Positions 1 to 8,800 of a stretch of 20,668 nt of DNA are shown piece by piece. The stretch's first letter is position 1; each line of letters starts with the position of its first letter. The stretch comes from Seminavis robusta (taxonomy: Eukaryota > Bacillariophyta > Bacillariophyceae > Naviculales > Naviculaceae): NCBI GenBank assembly GCA_903772945.1, contig CAICTM010001925.1, positions 1-20,668 of the forward strand, written 5' to 3'. The notes below the pieces were generated by a model. It saw only the letters and a list, made by a program, of their open reading frames with translations, ran no database searches and was not told the DNA's origin. Made by a program: the position numbers and the translations under genes.

Positions 1-38
1 GTCTCTCGCAAGTCTTTGGAGGCATCAATCCCAGCTTA

Positions 39-180
39 CGCGTCTTGGGTTTTGTTCATCTGGCAGCTTTGGCAACGCTGACATAGGGCCTGCACAGTCT
101 TGCGCAGTCCTTTCCAGGTGTAGTGTTGGCTTGTGGTTAGTTCTGTGCGAGTCTCACCAGGATGCATCAGCACACCATGT
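39..180 (-). pseudogene. Integrase HHCC zinc-binding domain fragment
   Basis: Minus-strand translation from 179 gives HGVLMHPGETRTELTTSQHY followed by a CQRCQSC cluster near 63-83. This is the His-His-Cys-Cys zinc finger found at the N-terminus of retroelement integrases. A single-base frameshift separates it from the preceding linker (167-424), and a TAA at about 36-38 breaks the frame before the usual continuation. The integrase catalytic core would lie left of the window. Confidence 0.8.
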
Positions 181-546
181 ACCATTCAACTAGCTTTCTT
201 CTGCATAGTTTTAGGTACGACGATTTTATCGTCTTAACTACTAAGTCGTAAGACTTATCCCTCTGGGAGATTGCTTCTTGTAGTCGTTTGCTGTCCCTGA
301 GGAGTTTTTTGATATCGTTGTCGTCTTTCTGACGATGTTTGATCTCGGGGAACGAGAGAGGGAACTCGCTAGGGAAGTCCTCTTCGTCTGCAGCCATGAG
401 CCTAGCGATCTCGCTGGCGTCCATCTGTTCTGAAGAACCGTCGTTTTGGAGATGTTAAGTCTCGACAACGCATAAGCGACGATGTTTGTTCGCCTTGATG
501 TACCGTAGTTCAGGGCCGTATTCTTCAGAATAAGGCGCCATCGCAT
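167..546 (-). pseudogene. RNase H C-terminus and RNase H-integrase linker fragments
   Basis: Two overlapping open stretches in different frames cover this segment. One holds the end of RNase H with the motif NIVAYALSRL at about 457-486; in active Ty3/gypsy elements this is usually VADALSRL, so the conserved Asp is Tyr here. The other (167-424) is an acidic linker containing FPLSFPEIKHRQKDD, typical of the stretch before the integrase zinc finger. The frame change between them is one sign of decay. Confidence 0.75.
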
Positions 547-739
547 TACGCGATCGGTATTGAAGTTCTTACATGTAAAAATTCTTGTGGTCCGATATGT
601 ACAACGATCTTCTGTCCTAGAAGAATGTTACGGAACTCTTTTAGAGTTTCTACGATACTGAGAAGTTCCTTCTCGTAACTGTGTAACGTGTCTGGCAGGG
701 TTGAGCTTCCTACTGTGAACGCGATAGGTTTTCCCTTCT

Positions 740-800
740 GGGAAATTACTGCACTAGTTGAGTATCACTCGCGTCCGTGTGGATAACGAATGTTCGTTGA
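740..800 (-). pseudogene. RNase H N-terminal motif fragment
   Basis: On the minus strand the bases at about 767-790 translate as FVIHTDAS, matching the conserved start of Ty3/gypsy RNase H, which carries the first catalytic Asp. The frame reaches a stop a few codons later, so this is a broken copy. It lies between the reverse transcriptase fragment to the right and the RNase H tail to the left, as expected for this element type. Confidence 0.7.
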
Positions 801-1036
801 AGTCAGGGTAGCGAGCAAGGTTTCTTTGCTGATGATCTTCTCATCTGGCTAAAGGCCTTGTCGTGTTCCGCTTCCCATTTCCACTTCGTTGTTTTGGAAG
901 TCAACGAAGCGAGTGGGCCAGTACATTGTATCGTCTAATCCACATGTCTCGATAGTAGTTCACAGTCCAATGAATCTACGGAGTTTTTTTCTGTTGGTAG
1001 GAGGAGCGATATTCTGGATCGCGTCTATTTTCTTGG

Positions 1037-1700
1037 TTATGGGTTGGATCCCTTCTCGGTATCCAGTAACCTAGGTATTTCAAGTTCTCCTCTTGCGAAG
1101 AAGGACTTGGTAGCATTGATTCTTAGTCCGGTTCTCGAAGCCTTCGGAGAACTTCTCCACTTTTCAACGTGATCTGCTAGATCGCCGTTAGTTAGGATGA
1201 GTAGATCATCAATGTATGCACGGACGTATTCTAGGTCGTGCATTAGTGTTCCCATCTTCTCTTGGAAGATGTCGGGATATTACATAGCCCATTGGCAACC
1301 TCTGGACTCGTACTTTCCCCACGGAGTACGATGGTACAGAGTTGCTTCGAGTGAGGTGACAGCTCGATGTGATAGTATCCATGTTCAGGTCTAGCTAGTA
1401 GCGTACTTGAATCCATCTAGATTCAAGAGCATGTCCTGTATTTTTGGATAGGATAAGGCTTCGCTTAATCCTTTTGTTCAGTTCCCGGAAATCAGAGATG
1501 AATCGTACAGATCCTCTTTTCTTGGGAATGATGAAAGTTGGTCCGCCCATTTGGAACGGTTACTTTCTTGAGTACTCCTGCTTCGCAGAGACGTTCAACT
1601 CCATTTTAAGAGTGTTGGTATGGACCCTGGAATAGGATAAGCCCTGGCATGATAGGTTTAGCATCAGGGAGAAGTTCACTTCGTAGTCGTCCATCTGCCA
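1037..1700 (-). pseudogene. Reverse transcriptase fragments with YIDD catalytic box
   Basis: The catalytic YIDD box is at about 1205-1216 inside LEYVRAYIDDLLILTNGDLA, followed by GLRINATKSFF of the RT thumb-side region. Further upstream in the element, at about 1476-1550, a different frame reads FIIPKKRGSVRF and SDFREL, the conserved N-terminal RT blocks. The segment at 1620-1700 carries the pre-RT region. At least three frame changes separate these blocks. The catalytic aspartates are intact, but the gene is not translatable as one ORF. Confidence 0.85.
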
Positions 1701-1946
1701 CTTTCCTAAAGTACCATCGAATAGGTCAGAGTACTTCGTCAGTAAAGAATGAAGCTGTTCTTTTTCTTCCGTGTTTAACTGATCTTGACTTTGGCAAACC
1801 TGCCTTAAGTCAGCTTGTTCGTATTTCGCATCAAGAATCTTCTTGAGGCGATCTGCACTGTCATCAACAGCAGTAGGATCAGGAATGAAGAAGTTCTCTT
1901 CTTCATTGGTGTCGCTATCTTTCATAGGAATAGATGCGCCGTCCAT
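1560..1946 (-). pseudogene. Pol linker between protease and reverse transcriptase
   Basis: This 128-codon open stretch contains TEEKEQLHSLLTKYSDLFDG, the linker that precedes RT in many Ty3/gypsy polyproteins. Its end then drifts out of frame: the expected proline-rich lead into RT appears in a neighbouring frame at 1625-1660. It is unusually long and clean for this element, so decay is recent enough to leave islands of open frame. Confidence 0.75.
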
Positions 1947-1984
1947 TCCACTGACATGGTAGTGAAATCGAACTTGAATCCTAA

Positions 1985-2290
1985 GTCAGAGAGATGTCTC
2001 GACCTATGATCATGTCATACGCCCCCAAGCTCTTGGTGACGTGTAAATCCCACTCGATAATTCTATCTTCGTGGAATTCAGGAATCATAAATGCACCTTT
2101 GCACTTCGTGCTGGTGTTAATTCTCCTGCAGGGGTAGTCCACATCGTTTGGACGCCCCCAAGATCCTTCATGCGTAATTTCTTAGCATGAGGTTGAGCAA
2201 TCAAGGTTCGGATGCTCCTGTATCCAGTAAGCAACGGATGTAACGGGTTTTGGTTTCCTTTTTTCTCGCTTGTTAAATCTAACATAGACG
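1985..2290 (-). pseudogene. Retropepsin-like aspartic protease fragment
   Basis: On the minus strand, bases 2210-2227 read LDTGAS, the active-site loop of retroviral-type aspartic proteases. It is followed, after a frameshift, by LIAQPHAKKLRMKDLGG and, further left, by MIIGRD at about 1998-2015 in the expected spacing. A stop two codons after the active site confirms that the copy is dead. Confidence 0.75.
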
Positions 2291-3190
2291 ATGGTTTGAG
2301 GTCTCTTGTCTTGCGACGTTTACGAGGTGGTTGGCCACGGACGAGGTTACGATGCTAAATAGATCATCAGAGTCTAGTTGAGCAGCTTTCAGGCAATCAT
2401 CTAATTTGCCGTAGAGTTCATCAGTTGCAACAATTCTTGTTTACTAGTTAGTGAGATATCTTCATCACTTTGGTATGAGAAATCGGACATGGTTCCGTTG
2501 AGTCATCATCCTGGCCTAATCCTCAGATAGAGATTTCTCCATCCAAGTGATTAAAATTGATAGAGGAGTTGTCCTTATTGTCAGAGTCTTCTGATTTGCG
2601 CTTGGCAACATGGTTGCGAAGTTTGCAAGTGGTTGCACGAGTATCGTCGATCTCGTTTTCTTCGTCATTGTCGACGAGAGGAAGAATGGGTTGTCACGCA
2701 ACTGTTTCTCGAGTTGCTGAACGCATGCTTTCCTTGAGCCATCTTCATGTGAAGGAATAGGTTGAGGGTAGCTGAAAGCTATTGTGTTTGTTAACAAAAT
2801 GCACTACGCTAAAAGTAGTGTAAAGATCTTTCGAGTGTTTTGAGTTTGAGAGAAATGAAAGTTATGAGAGAGATTAGAGAAGCTATGAAAACTAATCAAC
2901 GAGAGAGTCATCATCAAGGGATCGTAGATCTGCTTCCCGCGGGAGACTATAAAGTGTGATTAGAGTAGGTTGCGGTAGTAATCCTACGTCTCTCCACGAT
3001 CCTAAAACGGAACGCGTAGAAGGTTTGTCTAGCCTGGATCTAGTAGCGTGGAAGTACTCCACGCTGGCTAAATATCTAGAGCGATGTTTCATCATCAACC
3101 TAGTATGACTAGCGCGGTCATTGAGAACCCTGTCTCAAATGACTATTTCACGAGAGACTCAGTCATGAGTCGAACTCAAACCCTATCTAG
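2285..3190 (-). other. Element 5' side: possible gag end, leader or LTR; no clear gene
   Basis: A 93-codon minus-strand open stretch (2516-2797) precedes the protease and could be a gag remnant, but no CCHC knuckle or capsid motif is visible. From 2800 to 3190 neither strand holds a recognisable protein. On the minus strand the sequence is rich in CT and contains a TTTATA, compatible with a leader or LTR. A 16-bp imperfect inverted repeat (GACTCA-GTCA-TGAGTC) lies at 3156-3171. The LTR borders cannot be set because the partner LTR is outside the window. Confidence 0.35.
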
Positions 3191-4382
3191 GATCGAGTCG
3201 CGAATAAGGCTAAGAGCCGTGTATTGCACAGTGCCTTCAACCAAGTCACAGATCCATCGCGGAAGGGCAAAAATCCAACAGCCATTGCCTTCCTGAAATT
3301 CTTTGTTGATCTTAACACCGTGTTCTTACAGGATGCGGCAGCCATGATGGTTCTCTATCCAGACCGAGAGGAGCATCCTCTATTTACAGAGCTGAATTAT
3401 GTCTTTAAGACTGACCTATTTGCGGTAAGCAAGTGTGTTCTTTTGTATCTGTCGGAGCGACATTCCTCTCACTACTAGCCATTTTTTGCTACTGTGTTAG
3501 GAATTCAAAGAGAAGATGCGTGTGACTTTGGAGTCAGCAAAGAACCCAAAGGAAGAGACTATCAAAAAGATTGTACCTACCCTCACGTCCTGGCAAACAG
3601 CCAACAACCAGGCTCTATGTCTTCAGGATTCAAAGATTGACAATGTGTCCACTATTGTCGCCAATGGCATTGCGAAGCTGGCTGAGTACACAGAGCATGC
3701 AGAAGACAGACAGCTGAAGCGCGACAAGCAACTAGGGGCATTGCTGGTGAAGATTGGAAACTAAATTGGAGCAGCCGGTAAGTCCATCAGTGCAGATGCC
3801 GAAGAAGAAGAAGAAGAAACTGAAGAACAACAAACTAGTGGGCTGGAGCTACTCGCCGACACAATGGAATTAGATGACTTGTCTATGCAGGAAACAGCTG
3901 GTGTTAGTTTGGAAACCGGTGGGGTCTCGCTTCAAGTTGGTGTTATGGAAACAGAAGAAGAACCAACAGCAACAACAATCTCTGTGGGTACTCCTCCGCG
4001 AGTAGTACCAGCAGGTGTACCAAACGACCAGTTCAGGCTGAAGCCTCAACACGACAACTTGACCGAATTGATGGACGAGTGGACTGGCCGACTGGAAGGC
4101 AACTCTCCAGATCCGCTTGGTGGAGTGGAAGGGAGAAACAAAAAGTTTGGATCGAAGTGGAGAAAACACCTTGCCTCAAAGGTGTACTCGAGGAGAAAGC
4201 AAGCCATGGAAGGAATCCGTGCGTACGCAGAGAGAGCGAACCTGGACGATTACGACGCATGCACCATCCTCGACTACAACTACAAAGGAGACTGCAAGTG
4301 CTCTATTGCAAACTTTGTTGATTACTTGAAGAAACAGGGACTACTGAATACAATGAAGTCACGCGGAAGAACAAAAAAATGA
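3191..4382 (+). pseudogene. Crypton-like tyrosine recombinase, C-terminal remnant with GCR1_C-like domain
   Basis: Two exons are joined by a phase-0 GT-AG intron (3425-3500): the first ends LFA and the second continues EFKEKMRVTLESAKNP. Exon 1 contains the pattern FLQDAAAMMVLYPDREEHPL, resembling the region after the catalytic domain in CBF3/Ndc10-like and Crypton recombinases. The last 60-110 residues read LTELMDEWTGRLEG, FGSKWRK and YSRRKQAMEGI, the layout of the GCR1_C DNA-binding domain (about 4062-4225). Between them is an acidic Glu/Gln-rich linker. A TAA at 3762-3764 interrupts an otherwise continuous frame (3501-4382), and a TAG at 3188-3190 closes the frame upstream. The catalytic Arg-His-Tyr part is missing, so the gene is 5'-truncated. 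Family assignment is from pattern memory and is moderate. Confidence 0.6.
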
Positions 4383-4393
4383 GCTATTTTATG

Positions 4394-4835
4394 CTACGAT
4401 TTGTTGGGCTTCCAAGCTCCTTGTTCTTTGACCTGTTGGGCTGTCATGGGCTGTGGCTCAGCGATGGAAGCCCCCAGCATTCTAGCTTTATTTAAACCAC
4501 TACCACTAGCAGAACTAACAGTAGAAGCACTATTGCTTTCAAAGAAAGCTGTCTTATCATGTTGTAGCTGTCGCGTCTCCATTGTCGAGTTGTGTATGTA
4601 CTCCAGTAGTTGTTGCCAGTGCATGGAGTTGTTGCCGATTTCCGAGATAGTGGTGCGCACCTGTGTTACAGTCGTACCTTGAAGTTTGGAAATCGAAAAG
4701 TGAGGAATTCTCACTGACGCACTGACGTCAGTCTTGGTTCGCGTTTGGAACAGCGAAGAATTCTTACTGTCGAGTACCAGTTGCCAAAGGAGGTGCGAAG
4801 TTCCGGAATAGGTGCGGAAGATGGGTAGGTGACCT
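4394..4835 (-). CDS. Unrecognised minus-strand ORF, no ATG, possibly a last exon
   Basis: The frame is open from a TGA near 4833-4835 down to a stop at 4394-4396 (about 145 codons). There is no ATG near its beginning, but a possible splice acceptor (CTGAG) lies just after the upstream stop, so it could be the last exon of a gene or a fragment. The residue mix looks protein-like (Ser/Thr/Gln-rich, few Cys), with a possible helical stretch around TISEIGNNSMHWQQLLEYI and a Ser/Ala-rich tail ending GAWKPNKS. It converges on the Crypton-like remnant with a gap of about 12 bases. No family was recognised, and it may be part of the same mobile debris. Confidence 0.3.
4715..4732. promoter_or_regulatory. 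CRE-like cluster: TGACGC plus TGACGTCA palindrome
   Basis: The 12-bp perfect palindrome ACTGACGTCAGT (4721-4732) contains the consensus cAMP response element TGACGTCA (4723-4730), and a TGACGC lies at 4715-4720. These hexamers are the same as the CO2/cAMP-responsive elements (TGACGT, ACGTCA, TGACGC) described upstream of the Phaeodactylum carbonic anhydrase gene ptca1. The cluster is about 1.1 kb upstream of the cyclase/PDE gene and overlaps the unrecognised minus ORF. It is a motif match only. Confidence 0.35.
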
Positions 4836-5854
4836 CAGTTTGAATCCTGCTCAGCAGTATCTCGATTGGCCTCTCCAGAGTCTGAGGGTACTGAAATCGA
4901 CACTGTAAAATCAGAATCTGGCCAAGTCAAACGAGATACTCTGAGTCAAAATCCAACTTTGACTCACTCGATGGATGCACTGCATTTTTCCTTGACTGAA
5001 CGAACTGTCGAAGGACAGACAGTTATTTTACCAACTAAATAAAACCTCGTTTCCAGTTATCGTACTTGCAGCTGGTTGGATGGCTTCAGCTTGGGTGATA
5101 AGGGGTGGAAATGGACTGGTGTGGAGAAAGCTTGGCTGGCTTAGGCTTGGCTGGCTTCAAGAAATCCACCAGCAGTAATGGTCAAGTGGCAATTGGAATA
5201 AGGGAAGGGGTGAAGGGGTCATGGACAAACGAGCAGAGATAAGAGAGGGGCTCAGGGTGCTATGTACCCCTTCCCCTCTCTCCAAGTTTACAAGCAGGTT
5301 TCTGCCCAGATTTCCCTTTCGGGTTAGAAAAGGTTCACTGTCATCTTCTTTGGCTTCAAGTGAAGAATTAGTATCTTGCTTTCCCTTGCTCTCGACTATT
5401 ATTGAAAGTTATAAATCTATTTTGAGATACTGGATACTGGTACTAGTATGACTTCTTGCAAAAGTGTACATCATCCATCATTGCCGCGCTGCATCCTCCT
5501 GCACAAAAGTTACGTACTTCCCCTCTCCATCGACTTTCGTACTAGCGAGCAGACTGCGTCGTCTGCATTCTGTATGCAACAGGGTTGCTCATTTATTTAT
5601 TTCCTTGCCGTTGTCAAGATTGGGGTCTTGCCGCTGATTGTAGCTATCGTTGTTGCTTTGCCTGATCGACAAAGGTTCACAGACTTTCTGTTTTAGAAGC
5701 TGAGCTGTGGCAATATATCTTATCTGATTGCTTCTCCCTGATACCATACCCCATTAGGCAACTTGTTCTGCCCTTGAAGCCTCCTTCTTGCCATTGAGCT
5801 ATACCCTCCCTTTCCTTCCTTCTATTATCCCCCTTCTTTGAGCAACAATCGATC
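4836..5854. other. Intergenic region upstream of the cyclase gene
   Basis: No gene is recognised here. Open stretches on the plus strand at 5221-5451 and 5448-5696 lack protein-like features. Visible structure is limited to two direct copies of GCTTGGCTGGCTT (5130-5142 and 5145-5157) and pyrimidine-rich sequence at about 5790-5840, just before the cyclase start, which may be its 5' UTR or promoter. Confidence 0.5.
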
Positions 5855-8800
5855 ATGAACGACTCTGCGATGGACGACTGGAACCTGGAGACGAGCTCTG
5901 TAGTCTCGAGTTGTAGTACTTTGAATGGCGATCTCAAGCATCCTCAGTTCGACAGACCAAGTGGGCGCAATCGAAGGGTACGTGTTGCTCTGTGCTACCT
6001 TACTGAGGGATCAAAGATTCTTCTACCCTGTTGCAAGATCTCATCCTTCCTCTCTTCTCTGCTCTCCTTCCTCTCTTATTGACAGATTGTCTTGGTATCC
6101 CTGTTCTTGGCTGCCTTGGTATTTGGCTTGGCCACTTACTTTGTCATGCTGGCTTCGCAACACGCCGAATTCGAATCCAGTTTTGAAAGTTTTGCCCGGG
6201 AAACTGCGGATATTGCCGAAAACAATGCCGAGAACTCGTTGGGCCATTTGCGAAACTTGGCCACGGCCATTACCTCGCAAGTGGTGGATAACGAACAAGC
6301 AACATTTCCGTTTGTCACCATTCCCCACTTTGATTTGCGGACCCAAGAGATTGCCGACTTGACCGGTATTGAAATGATCCTCTTTGTACCCTTTGTCACA
6401 CAACAGGATGCTAAGACTTCTTCCCAAGAACAACAAGCCCATGATGATTGGGAAACGTACACGATGGAACACCAGGATTGGATCCTGCAAGATTACAATT
6501 ATCGAGGTTGGGATCCTTCGACGTTGACACCCATTCCACGCCACATTTACAACTACACCCTGCCACCCAACTTTAACGAGACACGACCGGGATTTGTCGA
6601 TGAAGGCGCGTTTATGGAAGAAATCCTCTCCAACATGTCCTACCACCCATCCTTCTTCCAGGCACCCGTGGCACAGTATGGACCCCGTCTCGTCGATACG
6701 AGTTTGGCCAAACTCGATCTCTTGACGCATCCCATTTTCAAAAAGGAAATGGTCGCCTCGTTGGAATACAATGTCCCCGTTATTTCCGAAACGGAAGATC
6801 TAGAATTTCTCCTCCAGCATATTCAACCGACGAATGGTTCGACTACCACAGAATTGCGCAGTTTTACACTGGAAACCGTCAAGGAAGACTTTCGGAACAA
6901 CTCGCGAACGGTGGGATTCTTGGTGTCGGTCGTTCCGTGGAAAATCTTTTTTCGCAATTTGCTGCCGACCAATATTAATGGCATTGTCGTCAAGGTCGTG
7001 TCCGATTGCGGGGCCAACTTTACATATGTCTGCAATGGAGGTCGGGACGATTGGGCGGCCAATGGCGATCACTACAATAATGACGACGACGACAATCATC
7101 AGTACTACAAAGACATGAAACAGCACTTTCCATTCTTTTGGAAAGACCATCCAACCGGCGCGTCACGACACTGTCATTTCGATTTGGTCATCTTTCCCAA
7201 TGACGAATTCGCCGATAACTATCTGACCAACGATCCGTTGTACTATGCCTTGATTGTCGTCGGGGTCTTTATCGTTACGGCCAGTCTCTTTGTCGTGTAC
7301 GATTACTGTCAACAATCACAACAATCGCTGTTTATTGAAGAAAAGGCACGGGCCGAAGCCATTGTCACGTCACTCTTTCCCAAACACGTCGGGGAACAAC
7401 TCATGAAAGAACAACAATTCAATACGACTACCCACAAACTGCTGGGGCGTCGACGATTGGTGGAAGAGTCCATGCGTGTCAGCAGTGGCAACCATAACAA
7501 TGCCAATAGTCGATGTCTGTCCGACTTTCTCAGTGGAGAAATGAAAGTGCGAGGGAAACGAGTCAAGACCAAGCCGTTGGCGGATCTCTTTCCCAGTGCC
7601 ACCATTTGTTTTGCCGATATTGTGGGATTCACTGTAAGTTAGCACTCTCCTGATGGGTGTGGCGCCAACTACAGTTACTCACCTTATCATCCGTTGATTG
7701 ATTGCACTCTGGTCCTAACTTGCTTGCTTGCTTCAGGCTTGGAGTAGTGTCCGAGAACCATTCCAGGTGAGTGGGGTTTGTAGCGTAGCTCACTTGCTTC
7801 ATGGCCCGATTCGATTCATTCTACCGCTCATTTGCCCCTTGCTCTCTCTTCGAACTTCCGCGTCCTTTATTATTGTCACAGGTGTTCACTTTGCTCGAGA
7901 CATTGTATCAGGCATTTGACAAAATCAGTAAGAAGAGAAAAATTTTCAAGGTAAGCTGAAACGAAAATTTGCAGCTTTGTCAGGACCAATCCTGGCTCAT
8001 CTCCTGGAACCTGCTGCATTTAGGTCGAAACTATTGGAGACTGTTACGTTGCCGTCGCCGGTTTGCCCAAGCCAAGGCCTGACCACGGTGAGCCGTTGCT
8101 TTCCCTGCTTGAATGTTATGTCTAGAAAGTTTTCCGAAGTTTTCCTCACAAGATTCTTCGTACCGGGTCTTGTCGATATTTAGCCTTGGCCATGGCGAAA
8201 TTCTCAAGGGATTGCTTGGAGAAGTTCAAAGAGCTGGTCAACATGTTGGAGGTCGAACTTGGTAAGTCTGACGATGATCAGTTTGGGTTGCGTTGTTTCT
8301 TCATCCCCCAGACTAACAGCTCGTTTGCCTGGATTGGTACTTTTCCTGTTCAGGTCCGGACACTGCAGATCTAGGTACGTTCAATCGCCATTTATCATGC
8401 CAGTGGTCACTGTTTCAGGGACAACTCACGACGAATCAATAATGACTTTCCATCCCTGATCAGGTCTTCGAACTGGTTTGCATTCGGTGAGTGAGCGTGT
8501 GCGGCTTTCGTTTCTGTTCTCTTCGCCTTCCCACGCCGTGCTAACCTGATTTCAATCCGTGTTTACCGTCCCAGGGGCCCGTGACTGCCGGTGTTTTGCG
8601 TGGAGAACGGGCCAGGTTTCAGGTAAGGGAGAGGGAAAGATTGTAGCTGTCGTGTGTGCTTTTTACCTTCACTGATGAGGACGAGTCGCTTTCTTCCATC
8701 ACAAGCTCTTTGGAGACACCATGGTAAGAGTGATATGGCAGCAAGAGGAGCCCGGAAAAGGAGCATCGCAAGATCGCTAACTTACCACTTCTGCGCGGTA

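Larger units (their letters stand above)
1..2800 (-). mobile_element. Decayed Ty3/gypsy LTR retrotransposon, pol region, open at left edge
   Basis: Read on the minus strand, the pol domains occur in the order aspartic protease (about 2290-2030), reverse transcriptase (about 1700-1000), RNase H (about 800-450) and integrase zinc finger (about 180-60). Integrase downstream of RNase H is the Ty3/gypsy order and excludes Ty1/copia. Each domain is recognisable only by moving between frames, because small indels break the reading frame repeatedly, so the copy cannot encode a working polyprotein. The 3' end (integrase core, left LTR) lies outside the window. The right boundary is approximate: recognisable coding fades near 2800, and 2800-3190 may be 5' leader or LTR. 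No target-site duplication could be identified. Confidence 0.85.

Noticed and set aside
3156..3171. GACTCA-GTCA-TGAGTC inverted repeat next to a TCGAAC sequence, considered as part of a tRNA gene or primer binding site
   Set aside because: No cloverleaf could be built around it, and the element border is unknown.
3747..3795. Possible intron that would remove the TAA at 3762
   Set aside because: Removing it shifts the downstream reading into a frame that stops soon, and the acidic linker and GCR1_C-like domain would be lost; a simple nonsense change fits better.
4401..4682. Plus-strand ORF of 93 codons
   Set aside because: It is Cys-rich with no domain and lies opposite a more protein-like minus frame; judged a shadow.
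6041..6730. Minus-strand ORF of 229 codons opposite the cyclase ectodomain
   Set aside because: The plus strand carries the clearly spliced receptor frame with sequons and helices; the minus frame is a shadow.
6834..7118. Plus-strand ORF of 94 codons inside exon 2
   Set aside because: It is in another frame of the long receptor exon, without independent support.
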